Below are positions 36,441 through 48,400 of a stretch of 64,000 nt of DNA, one piece after another. The notes beneath the pieces were generated by a model that made no database searches, was not told where the DNA came from, and saw nothing but the letters and a program-made list of their open reading frames with translations. Positions within the stretch are counted from its first letter, which is position 1. The number at the start of each line of letters is the position of its first letter. The stretch comes from Pieris napi (lineage: Eukaryota; Arthropoda; Insecta; Lepidoptera; Pieridae): positions 13,006,501 through 13,070,500 of the forward strand of contig NC_062237.1 of assembly GCF_905475465.1 (NCBI RefSeq), given 5' to 3'. The translations under genes were made by a program, and so were the position numbers.

Positions 36441-36977
36441 AGGTGCATCAAGGCGAGCCAGACTCTATTGTCAAATGACTTTCAACTCTGCTTCTTGTTG
36501 TTAAGAGTTAGGTTGATTTTTGTCGTTTTTTTCTGCTCTCGTGTTTTAGGGATACCAATTCGTAAAGTGAAGGTATAGGGCGTGGTTTCCCTTGCACGCC
36601 AGTGAAGTCTTATCATACCACGAAGGTGAGCTAGACGTGGATTTTTTAATTTTTTCGCATTGCATTTGAGCAATTTACCGCTTAAAGTAAGTCTTTAAGG
36701 TTTCAGATTATAATTCAATGGATATCTTTAGCAGAATGAGTTATATAATTGTTATCCTTTTTAGCGTTTATGGAGTAAACGGCTTTTATGAAAATCATTT
36801 GGCGTTAAATCTTTTTCCCATTATAATCTGTTTCACGTTCCGTCTCTAGGGTATTTGCATTTAATTTAAAACACATTATGGTATAATATTTGCGTAGTAG
36901 GCGTTATGAAGAGAAATCTTATATTTAAACCAGCGGATTAAATTTCAGGGCATTTTGCAATTGTGCAGTATTTACTT

Positions 36978-37158
36978 ATATAATAATTAAAAATTAATTA
37001 GTATTAAATGTAAAGAAAATTTAAAGGTTTGGTCCCTGTGGCAGTATACCTTTAACGCTGGCAGAAGTTCCTCGCTGTATTGCGATACTTATTCATTGAG
37101 GAAGGACGCACCAGCTCTGGGGTCACCGGTACTATCTACCAGGCGCCAACTTAAATCT
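36978..37158 (+). repeat. Microsatellite-linked repeat with GGTCCCTGT core, full version
   Basis: The core 37023-37158 runs TTTGGTCCCTGTGGCAGTAT, CCTTTAACGCTGGCAG, TTCCTCGCTGTATTGCGA, GAGGAAGGACGCACCAG, GGGGTCACCGGTACTATC and TACCAGGCGCCAACTTAAA. It includes an internal stem TTCCTC...GAGGAA. It is preceded by CAGTATTTAC and a TAATAATTA stretch. A shortened copy is at 8318, an inverted copy at 51648. Confidence 0.7.
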
Positions 37159-37500
37159 TTACTATAATTATTGATTCTGATTTTAATATACCAACATAAT
37201 TATGGATAAATATTGTTTTAATTGCTCCGAAAGCCTTAACCAGCTTTTTTAGGCAACACATTAATTTGACGTGTAATTTATGGCCGTTTCCGAAGTGACT
37301 TTGGCCGAAAAGGCGCACTCGCCACTCGGTTAATTTTATAGGTTTTTTGCATTAGTTTATTTCATCTCATTACGTGTGGTTACGCTAAAAAGAGAGTATT
37401 TTGGTTCTTGCTTCCTCTTTCTTCTCTTTTTTATTAGATATAAATGGGTATTGTTTAATAATTTAAGAATGTACACAGGATTCAGGATTAAGACTGTATA

Positions 37501-37798
37501 TTGTTCGGATTAATACCTGCAGCTGAGTTTTATCATCGGACGTCGAGGCCGAATACGAAATTCCACCCGTATCACCTCGACGGCCGACGTTCCACAACTG
37601 AGCCACGCACGCACCACTATGTGGAACCAGCTGCCCACTGAAGTATTTCCGAACCAATTCGACTTAGGGTCGTTCAAGAACGTACTAAATCTTAATAGAT
37701 GGCTAGCGAGCCCTCTGGCATTGAGAGCGTCCATGGGCAAATTATTTAACATTAGATGAGCCTCCTGCCCGTTTGCTCCCAGTTCTATGAAAAAAAAA
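37501..37798 (+). repeat. Longest sense copy of the jockey-type LINE 3' end
   Basis: The first part translates as LFGLIPAAEFYHRTSRPNTK, then HPYHLDGRRSTTEP in the same frame. A frame shift then leads to TTMWNQLPTEVFPNQFDLG and SFK, and a further stretch GIESVHG before an A-run at 37790. LIPAAEF-HRT and WNQLP-VFP are hallmark C-terminal residues of lepidopteran jockey-group reverse transcriptases. The family ORF therefore runs almost to the poly(A). Confidence 0.85.
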
Positions 37799-38703
37799 GT
37801 AGTCGTCTGATCGTCATCCAGTTCCCTGTTCTGATTCCTGAATAAATCTGTCTCTATTTTTTTCATTTCTACGTCATTATAGATAATATATACTGCTATG
37901 TGCGCAATTTAACACTCGCTCGTACCGTGCAGGCAAAAACACGTCAACCATGCTACGTATCCCTCTATATATGTGCCACATATAGTGAAAAGTTCCGATG
38001 AATATTTACATAAAAATCTTCACAAACACCAGTCGCCTTCCGCAGTCATTAAGTGTTATAAATAACAGAGGGGCATGGGAGGGGGTATGGGGAGCGTTTC
38101 GAAAGTTGCAACGTCACCTTGACCTCAATACATGCGTATGCGCATGCACTATTGACACATGTACTAGCCAGCTGCAGGTTACATTAAAAAAACCCTAACT
38201 TGCAGCACTAAGAGTCGACCGTTACATTATGTCTAATAGAAGATGACACATATATCATTACTTACTAACTAAAATAGTTCAGTGTTATCTAAATCAGCTT
38301 AAGGATCTGTTAATGAACAACTCTGAGTTAGTCCGTCTAAATGTGAGGGTGTAAGATATATATTTCTCATTACTTAGACCATTACAACATTCACTTACAT
38401 AAGGAAATATACTACCTAATACAATAACGCTTATTAATTAATTATATATTACAATAGTAAGAACAACAGCAGACAAGAAACAGAAGACTTAGATAAAAGT
38501 ACAGCCTACAACAGCGGAACGTTGGTGTTAATATCTGCAAAAGCGGAATCCCAAGGTTGCCAAAGCGTTACAGATATTGTGACAACAATCGATCGAACTT
38601 GAACAAGAACAGAGTACTGGCATTATATTATACTTAGACATAAATATCTTTATACATTGCGATATTAAAACAAGAGCTTTCTAGAAGCGAGACCAATGTT
38701 TGC
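37799..38703. other. AT-rich non-coding DNA
   Basis: No gene or repeat recognised. A G-rich patch (GGGAGGGGGTATGGGGAG) occurs at 38077-38094. Confidence 0.4.
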
Positions 38704-38955
38704 AGTCGCACGCTGAAGCCAGTAGTTCAGCGTGCGACTATCATTCCTGAGGTCGTAGGTTCGACTTGCGCATTTAACATTCGCTGGAACGGTGAGGGAA
38801 AATATCGAGAGAAAACCGGCTTGCCTGAGACCCAAAATCGATGGCATATATCAGCCACAGAAAGCTGATTGAACCTTTTAGAGAAAAAAATGATCACGCA
38901 ACAGATTCAGACATCTAAAAAGGGCCCAGACCTAAAAAGGGTGTAGCGCCACTGA
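38704..38955 (+). repeat. SINE with a snap-back head
   Basis: AGTCGCACGCTGAA (38704-38717) is the exact complement of TTCAGCGTGCGACT (38726-38739), which is the standard SINE head block. The head is thus duplicated in reverse in front of itself. Downstream the copy continues GAGGTCGTAGGTTCGAC, then lacks the usual GTGCACCAATGGACTTTC part and resumes GCGCATTTAACATTC. It ends GTGTAGCGCCACTG. Confidence 0.85.
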
Positions 38956-39399
38956 TTTATTTATTTTATGAAACATCTTGCAGTCTGTTGACTGCGTCGC
39001 GGAGGCTTGAATACACCTTCTATCGTCTTGATCAGATAACTTTACAATATAACTGACGTCAAAGCTTGACGGTTTGACCTGTTGCTTAAGTTTCTATACA
39101 TCAATATGTGTATGAGAAATTGTACAGTATATAATAATTGTTTAATAGAACAACAGCCTTCATTTATTTATTACATTGATATATATCTTTAGCTTTGTTT
39201 TAAGAGCTAAAAAATTAAATGGTTCTGTCTCTTTTAGACAAAAACACAACTTAGACTGATTTAGTTCTTTTGATTTTCTTACTGGGGTAAGATTGATTTT
39301 TAGTTACTAAATAAATTTTGTGTCGATTTTTAGACATTTAAAGTTACCTAATTTTAATACTTGCAGTTAATTGTAATAATTTTACCTTGAGACTATTAT

Positions 39400-39565
39400 T
39401 AAGATAGGTAGCGGGATGGGGATGCCAGTTCTTCTTTCCCGCTCTAAGCCCTTGACTTGTGAACTGGTAGTGAATGTAAATTTAGAATCAATTTAACTTC
39501 TTTTCTGTTGACGTTCATAAGTGTACTTGTTTACTCATATGAATAAAGTTATTTTGAGTTTGAGA
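39400..39565 (+). repeat. TTGACGTTCATAAGTG repeat, subfamily copy
   Basis: It contains CCCTTGACTTGTGAACTGGT, TAGAATCAATTTAAC, CTGTTGACGTTCATAAGTG and GAATAAAGTTATTTTGAG. The copy inserted in the SINE at 41597-41730 is its close reverse complement. The two are more alike than either is to the 20.8 or 21.3 kb copies. Confidence 0.7.
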
Positions 39566-39594
39566 CTTGGGCATTATCTCAGGAACCTCTTTTA

Positions 39595-39891
39595 ACGTTG
39601 AGAACATGCCAAAGAGGAATGGAAAGAAGTACACTGAGAGCAAAAGAGCAGAAGAGATTAACGACGAAAGTAGAGGACTTTATAAAGAAAATAAGGCAAT
39701 TGAAATGGTGTCGGACCGGGCCAAAATTATTACAGAATGTAAACCACGAGTTGGAAAAAGGAAAAGAGAAAGATATGGGCAGATAATATAAAGAGAAATG
39801 GAGGCACAACTTGGACAAGAAGAGCTAACTTTAGAAAATAATGGAAGCAGCTGGAAGAGGCCTATGTGTCACAGGACACGCTGATCACCTA
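39595..39891 (+). pseudogene. LINE C-terminal relic (MER-L...LKW / WKQLEEAYV type)
   Basis: One frame reads RTCQRGMERSTLRAKEQKRL, then TTKVEDFIKKIRQLKW. A different frame resumes at DNIKRNGGTTWTRRANFRK, stop, WKQLEEAYVSQDTLIT with a final stop at about 39889-39891. This matches the order R-MER-L, TKV-DI...LKW, DDIKR..G..W, W..LEEAYV typical of non-LTR C termini. The GKRKRGR segment lies in between (VGKRKRE). Two or more frameshifts. Confidence 0.8.
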
Positions 39892-40510
39892 AACCGACAC
39901 ATCTGATGTATCAGATTAAGTTAGGTTATGTAACTAAAACAAATGTTTATATATATATAAATATATATATAGGGTGTCAGCAATTAATAATAATATAGCT
40001 TAGTGCGCATAACCAGGAGGGTTGTAAGATGTTTATTTAAATATTTAACACTGACGTATTTTTCTATCAAACTTACCATAAAGTCATCCCTGTGTTTATG
40101 AGACTGATATCAACACACGCGTATAATACGTACACGGGTATCCCGATTTCTTATCCAAGGGACAACATATGACTTAAACGCATACAATGCGTGACCAAAT
40201 TTTCGAAAAGCTAAGGTTTCGAAGGTGACGTCAAATCTAAGGATGGCAAGTTTCCGTAATACCACCCGTGGACCAAGGCTAACCAGAATGCTGCATACAA
40301 CAATTAAATTTGCCTTCAAGGCGAACGAAATAATTTTTTATACCGGAAGTATAATTCATATGATTAGTGAGTTTTTACCTTAAATGCATTTTATTATTAC
40401 ATGACACTTCTTGACGCCATCTTGTTCTTGGCGATAAAATTGCGCGCTTTCTTTATTATCAAATAAGTATACTGAAACAAAGTTTCGTATGATAAGTTTA
40501 AAAAAAACAT
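39892..40510. other. AT-rich non-coding DNA
   Basis: A TA-rich microsatellite occurs at 39944-39970. Nothing else is recognised. Confidence 0.4.
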
Positions 40511-40753
40511 TGGCGTTATAACATTTTAAGTCGGGGCCTCAGATTTCTGTAGCCTGTGAATGATCAGCGTCCTCAGTTCGACACACGTCATAGACTTTGT
40601 GGGCCTAAGGCAAGCCGGTTTCCTCACGATGTTTTCCATAACCGTTCGAGCGAATGTTAAATGCGCACATAGACAAATCCCCCATTGGTGCACATCCGGG
40701 GATCGAACCTACGACCTCAAGGATGAGAGTCGCACGACGAAACCAACACTGCT
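40511..40753 (-). repeat. tRNA-derived SINE, near complete
   Basis: On the minus strand: GAGCAGTGTTGG head, GTGCGACTCTCATCC, the B-box GTAGGTTCGATCCCCGGATG, the CGAACGGTTATGGAAAAC block, GCAAGCCGGTTTCC complement, and the tail ACTTAAAATGTTATAACGCC. The CTGATCACCTACTTGCC region is largely lost. Confidence 0.9.
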
Positions 40754-41040
40754 CTCTCTGATAGATATACTATCTAATATCTATAGAATATAATAAAATC
40801 TCTTAATATAAATATAATATCATACGATTTGTATTATCCATTGACCTCTACAGATAATTACTGTGACATTAACCGAATTCCACCCTAGAATAATGTTCGT
40901 AGTTTTAATAAAGAGCCCACATGTTTAGGCCTTGAAACCCTAGATTAATTGATGTATCAATAAAAAGCATTCTACAAGTAGTACTGCAAGTCTAGACCAC
41001 ACTGGAAGCTGAGCTTACGCGCGCTATTGTCCGAATAAGT

Positions 41041-41145
41041 TGTAAGGCAATCAAGGTTTATAATAATCTACCAAAAACATTAAAAGATCTTCCTACTAAA
41101 GTTTTTAAAATTCGACTTAATGGACTACTTTTGGAAAATAAATAA
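41041..41145 (+). pseudogene. LINE C-terminal relic, 34 intact codons
   Basis: The frame reads CKAIKVYNNLPKTLKDLPTK, then VFKIRLNGLLLENK and a stop at 41143-41145. The YNNLP...LK....FK..L...L pattern is the C terminus of a jockey/CR1-like reverse transcriptase, different from the WNQLP family. Upstream sequence to about 40980 may be part of it but carries stops. The 3' untranslated region follows to about 41400. Confidence 0.75.
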
Positions 41146-41400
41146 TATTATATTAATTATTGTTTGCTTAAAACATTATAATTAATATTAATTTGATAAC
41201 ATAATAATATATTTAAATAATGTGATGATATAGTGATAAAATAATATAAGAATTGACTATAATGATACAACTCACAATTTATCTTTCAAGATAAATTTGT
41301 ACGCCATTATGTGTGACAGAATATGCGAACTTTCGATTGTACCACCATTACATTTTTGTATCATATTCTTGAAAATTAATTATTATTATTATAATTATAA
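41146..41400 (+). repeat. 3' untranslated region of the same LINE, TTA-microsatellite end
   Basis: The segment 41241-41400 shares ATAATATAAGAATTGAC, CCATTATGTGTG, GAATATGCGAACTT, CGATTGTACCACC and CATATTCTTG with 14752-14912. It ends ATTATTATTATAATT. Direct continuity with the ORF end upstream identifies the 14.8 kb copy as a LINE tail too. Confidence 0.7.
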
Positions 41401-41438
41401 GTAATTTTAATTTTGATGTTACTTACACACGCATATAA

Positions 41439-41822
41439 AGAGCAGTGTTAGCCTAATGGTTTTAACTTGGGGTCGTAGATTCGATCCCCGACTGGGCACC
41501 AATGGAATTTCAGTCTATGTGCGCTTTTACACTCTCTCTTATGGTGAAGGAAACCATCACGAAGAAAGAAGCCTTAAACCAAAATATATCAGGCACAAAC
41601 TCAAACTCAAAATAACGTTATTCATTTATAGGTAATCAAGTACACTTATGAACGTCAACAGAAAAGATGTTAAATTGATTCTAAAGTTACATTTACTACC
41701 AGTTCACAAGTCAAGGGCGTAAGCGGGCAACACAGAAGGTTGATCACCTAATTGCCTATTAGAAATAATCACGGAGACTCAGAAATCTGAGGCCCAGAAC
41801 TAAAAGGTTGTAGAGCCATTGG
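41439..41822 (+). repeat. SINE split by another repeat
   Basis: The 5' half (41439-41596) runs from GAGCAGTGTTAGCC through GGTCGTAGATTCGATCCCC and CACCAATGGA to ATATCAGGCAC. The 3' half (41731-41822) resumes CACAGAAGGTTGATCACC and ends AACTAAAAGGTTGTAG. The middle (41597-41730) is a reversed TTGACGTTCATAAGTG element. Target duplication is unclear (GGCAC/GGCAA). Confidence 0.85.
41597..41730 (-). mobile_element. TTGACGTTCATAAGTG element inserted in the SINE
   Basis: On the minus strand it reads CCCGCTTACGCCCTTGACTT through CTGTTGACGTTCATAAGTG to ACGTTATTTTGAGTTTGAG. It is a close copy of 39425-39565 and postdates the SINE it interrupts. It has no coding content. Confidence 0.75.
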
Positions 41823-42680
41823 TATATATATAGCGCCTAATATTTCTACCATTAAGGGATGAAATTTAAAATATACGTACAATATTAATTTATCTCCATA
41901 ACGATTGGGGCATTTCTGTGTCTGCTTCACTTATAAATTTTACGAAATCACAGATGTTATAGTGGGTTTTAGCGCTACTGTATCAATATTATATATGCAC
42001 TAAGCTATGGAAACAGTTACTCTTATAGCGGCTAGTCTTTGCTACACTGGACATTTTTTTTTTTTTGAGTTGATTCGTTAAAAAGAATATACAAATCCTT
42101 TTCCATAGTAAAAGTATAAACAAACGTATTACGAACTCATTACCAGTTAAAAAATATTTTAAAATGTCACTTTGTCCTTTTATAGCGTTATATAGCATTA
42201 CCTGACCCATACACGTTACCCTTACAGATATAAAGTCAAGGACAGCTGGTAGAAAATATTTGTATCCTGTTCCCGCAAATAAATGTGTACTGCGTCACAC
42301 ATCGTGGTTATTGCCTATCAATAATAAGCGTATAGTTAGTTGTCTTTTAGTCGAGCACTTTTTGGAGATGACTTAAAAAAACGAGTTGAGCATGACGTAC
42401 TGAGTACAGCGAGAAAACGTTGAGGTATTTGCTACTGCGGCTAATAAATGTACGGTCAGTTATTAGACAGCCAACCAACATAAAAAGTTAATTAAAAAAC
42501 TACTTTCATATACAGTTGTCCTCCTAAACAAGACTGCTATTACATTTATACAAACCACAGCGGTTTTGTAATGTACCATATCAAGATTTTATTAAATTAT
42601 GTAAAATAAATAAAAAAAGTTCGTTTAAAAATATATGTTACCCTGATTTTAAGTCTATATGTAATATGTATGCTAAAAAC
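41823..42680. other. AT-rich non-coding DNA
   Basis: A run of about 15 T lies at 42052-42066. No gene recognised. Confidence 0.4.
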
Positions 42681-42805
42681 CAGTGGCGCTACAACTTTTA
42701 GGCATCAGATTTGTCAATTTGTTTCGCAATCATTTGTTTTCTCTAATAGGCAAGTACGTGTTTTTATAATATGATAGATGATAGAAAGTCCATTGGTTCA
42801 AAACT
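42681..42805 (-). repeat. Partial, internally deleted SINE
   Basis: The tail block CAGTGGCGCTACAACTTTTA and the CTAATAGGCAAGTA block are present. The middle is replaced by AT-rich sequence before GAAAGTCCATTGGTTCA. The head is lost. Confidence 0.75.
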
Positions 42806-43303
42806 ACCACATTGGGAGAAGAGGCCAACAGTACTCCAGAAGCAGTATGAAACATCACATTGATAAAATAAATATCATCCAAAACAAAGATATAGAAAGT
42901 CTTAGTTATACATAACACCCGCTCAAGGTTTTCCGTTTAACTAATACCCTAACGAGTGACATACAAATAGTTTTATTTAAAAAAAACTACATTTAAAACA
43001 AAATAAAGCAGTAAACACAAGAAAAGCTATTTTAAATATTTATTAAAAACCCATTTTATTCAACAAAGTAACGTGCAATGAGCGAAGTTACATAAGTTAA
43101 TCATAAACTCATTCCGGTAGATTGAGTTAAAGCCTAAAATCCCGAGTGGATAAGGGCTAAATGACATCATTGACGTGCTTTCGCCGTATCTATTTGTCGA
43201 GGCTAAGACCTTGCATACACTGCAAAAAGCGCAATAAGTTTCAACCAACAAACATCTTAGTACAAGGGTGTCCACACATCTGCTTTCTTAAGTGGATCTA
43301 CTG
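42806..43303. other. AT-rich non-coding DNA
   Basis: No gene recognised. A minus-strand frame (43060-43275) and a plus-strand frame (43161-43451) overlap each other and the next LINE tail. Confidence 0.4.
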
Positions 43304-43425
43304 TTTTTTTTATGGAACAGGGGGCAAACGGGCAGGAGGCTCACCTGGTGTTAAGCGATACCGCCGCCTATGGACACTCTCAATGCCAGAGTGCGTTATC
43401 GGCCTTTTAAGAATTGGTACGCATT
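43304..43425 (-). repeat. Jockey-type LINE 3' end with A-tail
   Basis: The plus strand begins with a T-run and TATGGAACAGGGGGCAAACG, then GGAGGCTCACCTGGTGTTAA, CCGCCGCCTATGGACACTC and GGCCTTTTAAGAATTGGTAC. A small deletion removes part of the GGCTCGCGAG block. Sense is minus. Confidence 0.85.
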
Positions 43426-45370
43426 GGATTCAAACAATTTTCTTAATATAAAAATATATATGTGCAAGCTAAACCCACGACCAATATCGGTGCACATTGG
43501 TATTTAGAAAAACTATTACGATAGAATCTAGTGTCTCTAGGTTTCTTGTTCTTTTTGCGGTACAGGTACGGCAATTAGGATACAATTCGTTATGACGTGC
43601 AAAAAATGATTTGAAAAAATCTGTAAACAAAATTAAACATAATTGAGTATATTTTTATATAGATGCCTGACACATCATATAAGCACACTGGATATCCGGT
43701 ATATCAGGTATGCTTTCTTTTTCCAGTAATAAAAATAAAACAAAATAAAGTAACGGTAGTTTCAGAAAAACACTAGATAATCTAATAGGTGGTATGATTA
43801 TTTATATACATGAGCTGTCAAATTAAATTTAATATTCTCAAAATCAAAATTATTTGATCCTGAGTTAGCAACGTCAAAAAAGATGTCTAAATTTATATTT
43901 ACTGCTACTTAGTCTTAAGTGTTAAACAAAAAACAAGAACAACGTGTCTTCCCCTTAGTACAGACTGTAAGTAGTGTTGTTGGACACTTTTTTATGTTAA
44001 ATATCCTTTTAAGTAAATTAGGTTAGACTAGATGTGACTAGATGTTTCTGTGAAGAGATAACACTAAAAAACTGCCAGTTCTCAAATCAAAGGCGTAGAA
44101 TGGATTAGAAGAGGCAAGAAAAGCTAGATAGCATATTCAAGCAATTGCTTAATTTTTGCTTTTTTCTATTAAATTGCAGAATGCTGTTCGCTTGTAACAT
44201 ACATAGTTACAGCCTAATGTGTAGGCGCCCTTACACATCGCTCAGTTCGTTCAAGGCTGTCTGCAATGAATGCAAAGGGACGATGTTTTCCTCCTCATTT
44301 TAATAGATTTAGTGCATTCATACGCATTTACTTCCAAACTTTACTTTTTAAACTAAATATCGATCATTACTGCCTCTAAAAGGGAATAATCGAATGTAGT
44401 AATGTGCCTGACAAATAAAATTAAGCTAAGTTCAAAATCTTAAGTACTGGTAACTTGTTCCCTTCACAAGAAAATAATATAATATGCCTTAGACGTAGAT
44501 GTCTGAATTTATAAAAATAGTAAATTGTCAAATCAAAATCAATTTCATAGGTATGTGACGCCCGCGAATATGTTATATTTGAAACCCAATGCAAAGCTTA
44601 GTTCAAAGTAAAAATACCTAAAACAAATATTGACAATATTAAGCATGGTAACACATAATTATAATTCTGCCATTTATGTACCCAGGAACTTATTTCTTAA
44701 TAGTGGCCTGGCGCACGACAGGACATTTATTTATTAAAGTATATTAAATATAAATATCGCATACGTTTCTCAGAGATAAAATAGCATTCTAATGGTGAAA
44801 TAATCACTAGTTTCTATCACAAATCTGTTTAGTAAATCATGAACAAAGTATATGAGATTGTTTGATCGAATAGAAGAGAAGGACGCAGGATCAACTGTCT
44901 CTTGTTGCGGATATATCAACATCTAATGCAATCACTGGATTATTAAATACATTAAAAGAATAATTCCTATATTTTCGCCACTCCTGGATTTTGCTCTGTG
45001 TATTTTGACAAGCCTAAAATACTAACATTGCATATTTAAACAATTTGTTCTCTATCTTATAGATTTCAGGATTCTAAAATTAGAAAGGGCACCAGTTTAG
45101 ACCCCCAGTACCATATTTTAAGTTACCCTGCGGTAGTAATACGAGTTCCATTGGAGTTGAAATTAATTCATATACAAAACGAATATTTAATTGGATAAAT
45201 ATGATTGCTAAGGTATAAAATTGGCTTTATAAAATCTGTAAAGGAATGTTAAATGTATGTGGCTATAATTTATAAGATGTTTCTCTGATAAATATTGTGA
45301 AAATTTTCAAGCATAGCAATTTCTGTTACTTTTATGTGAAGCGCAGGCGCAGGCTTTGAGAAAAAAGCAT
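43426..45370. other. AT-rich non-coding DNA
   Basis: Scraps of the TTGACGTTCAT/CTGCCAGTTCTCAA family are seen near 43850-43905 and 44075-44130. No gene recognised. Confidence 0.4.
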
Positions 45371-45414
45371 ACAAAATGGCGGCATCTCTCGTCAGTGCCT
45401 AGTCTCTGACGTCA
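45371..45414 (+). promoter_or_regulatory. CpG-containing patch with ATGGCGGC and TGACGTCA
   Basis: ACAAAATGGCGGC (45371-45383) and a perfect CRE palindrome TGACGTCA (45407-45414) lie 23 bp apart in a patch of higher GC. Such motifs often sit at TATA-less promoters. Without a transcript or an exon they remain suggestive only. Confidence 0.2.
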
Positions 45415-48400
45415 CGGGTCGACGTGTCCTTGTCCTGGCGTCTAGCTGAGTCCTTATTAAATTGTGATTTTAAAAAAGCAGTGTTTTTTCTGTGTGCTTC
45501 TGTCCAGGCTTTGTTGTTAGTGAATCGCGGTTCAGTTACAATTTAGTTATTAGAAAAGACAAAGACAAATAGTAAAATAAATACATAAAATATTTTAAAG
45601 AAAAAAAAAACACTTACCAAATAAAACGAACCAAAAAAACACAAATGTCCAAGAAACAAAATAAAAGTTCACCACACGAGTTCACCACACTGCAGCAGTC
45701 TCTTCGAATTGAATAAAAGATCATAAATCTGTATTATTTTAATTATGTCATCTTCTGAAAGGTCTGGAATAGATAAAAAATAAAAAAATCACTTTACCCG
45801 CCCACAAAGTCTTAAACAAAACGCCCGTAGATAATAATCATTAAAAGAAAATTAAAATTTGAAATTCGAATTAGAATCCGACTAGATCGCGCGCGCAGTT
45901 CTTTGTTATTCAAAAAATTGCGACGCACTGACTGTACTTATAAAGAGCCAGGAAGAACTATCGATGTAGACATTAAATACTTCTCAAAAATTACCAAAGA
46001 GCGTTTTGAAGCCAAAAAATCTAACCTAACCTAACCCTGTCGGGCGGGCGACTGGCGGGCGCGTAGGGGCCGCATTGCCAAATATTTTTTTTGCATCTCG
46101 GCCGAATTATGCACTTGTATGCGACTTACGTCCTCCCTTCATTGTAGTGGTGCGACATGTACCGATTGGGCATTTTTATGTCTTCTCCATGTGTGCGTCA
46201 CTCACACATAGAGCACCGACGAAATTATTATCAGTGTGTGCAAGTCGGCCCTTGCCGAAGTTTCTTCAAATTTTCTTCGTGTTATGTAAACATGGTGTAT
46301 TTTTTGGATACTAAAATATTTAGGTGTAGCCTGGAGGGGTCAATAGCCGTATTTTTCGGGAACTGTGACTAATTTCGACAGAGGAATCTTTTGACGTCTG
46401 CAACAGTAGTCCATGTGTGCTCTGTGTAGTTTCGGTGTGAACACATAACGTCAAATTTAAAAAAAGAATTTCTCTGACAATATTGTAAACTTCCTTAAGC
46501 GAATGTTGTTTATTTTTGGAATAACTTGCATATTTCGATCGTATAAGCGTAAATTATATTGAGCCTTTCATTTATATTCAATAAATTAATTTCGTGAGAT
46601 TATTTTATTATTACTTATTATTTAATAAATATACTAATTTCTGATTACACTGTACTCCAATTGCATCTCGTTGCTTGTTTTAAATATAAACAGAGCGGAA
46701 TTTTTATAAATTTGTACTAGCTAAACCTTTAATCGGGCTGAATAAAAAAGGTTTTAAGGGAAATTGGAGCAAAAAATTTGTAAAGGTCGTCGGGACATCA
46801 GAGGATTTAAAAATAGTGTACTCATAGGCCCACTATAATCGAATAAGTGAACGGTTCACGCGGCAAATTTCGATAGGAGTTTTATATTAAGGACTAGGAC
46901 GCCACCTATGTGTGTTTTACTTTATATATATTATTTAGAAGTTATATAACCATCATTATATTTATATACTATTAAGTACTGAACACAGATAACATGTTTT
47001 GTATGTTTGTATGAAATTTCAATTACGGCAAAACTACAAGATTATTTAGATATTTTTCAGTATTTGTTCACCTTTAACTTTAATAGAAGTTATTATAATC
47101 ATTAATATTAAATATATGGAGACATTTTACGACACCTCATTAATTTATTTAAATATTGACTTCATTGGCCATATGGAGACAGAAACAAGTTATAATCTAG
47201 TATTTTTTTCGTGAATAAGTAATTTACGTTATATTTGACAAAAAGTATAGCTGCTTAATGTATATGTAGAATGAACAATGTTTCATATAATAAGTATTTA
47301 CTTATTAGAAGCCATAATTAAATTGCTATTTTATAAATACATTCAAATTATCAAATTCTGTCCGTACTGTAATTTTGGCATTATAGCTTACATGACATGA
47401 TATGGCATGTTCCTTTAAATATAATTAGAAATAAATCTTCGGAGCAATCTTTAAATAGCAACACATATATAAAATACATATACAAACAGTACATACTTGT
47501 CTGTATTCAAATTTGAATTCTAACAAATAAACAATAATTTTACATAGATAAATTAAATTTGTTCTAACAATGCAGACATATCCGGGATATAAGCCGATAT
47601 GTCGTGCATTAGAACGTTGGCTGTGGGTTGTCGTCCGATCGCCCTTGTTAGAAAGAGGACGATTGCATATAGCTAAAAATGTACAAAGATGACTAATACA
47701 GATGCGAACTTTAGCACTCACAACGTTAAAGCTACAGCCACAGCAAATGACCTGAGATTCCTTCCTATATTTAGGTTCTCTTCTTTCGACGTTTATCTAA
47801 TACAGGAAATATGACATGTGCTTATAAACAAAAATGTTTTTTTTAATAACTTACCTAATAATAATTAAAAATAAAACACTTAACTAAATACTTGTAGTTT
47901 TGTCGTTTATTATTTATTATCTGTATTTATTATCCGTCTGTTATGCGGCTGTGCCTGCTTTTGTGCACTTGAAAGAACGTGAAACTCGGCTACACAGGTA
48001 ACTTCCTATAGTAAATCACATCTTCTGAGAGATCAAAGACATCCTATATACAAAATGCTTTTGGAAAACGATTCTTTTTATAAACTTAATAACCATTTAA
48101 CCATCTGCAACCGAATAATCGCCAAAATAAATATATATAATTTGGAATATCGCTTTTAATTACTAGGAACATAGTTATATGTACAAAAAGTGGGAGCTTG
48201 TAGTTTATTGTTTATCAGAATGCTAAATCATAAAATGACTGCTTCACGACTGATTTCAGAGCGACCGCCGATGCGAAAACCGCTGTGTTAGTTCGAAAAG
48301 TGAGTTACAGAATCGCAGGGCTGCTCTAGACAGAAACTAAAATGAATTTATTAATTTTCATAGAAATAAAAATTAAAATAAAACATAAAAATGTATTTAT

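Noticed and set aside
37510..37866. 118-codon minus-strand frame
   Set aside because: It is antisense to the jockey-type LINE tail at 37501-37798, whose sense strand is plus.
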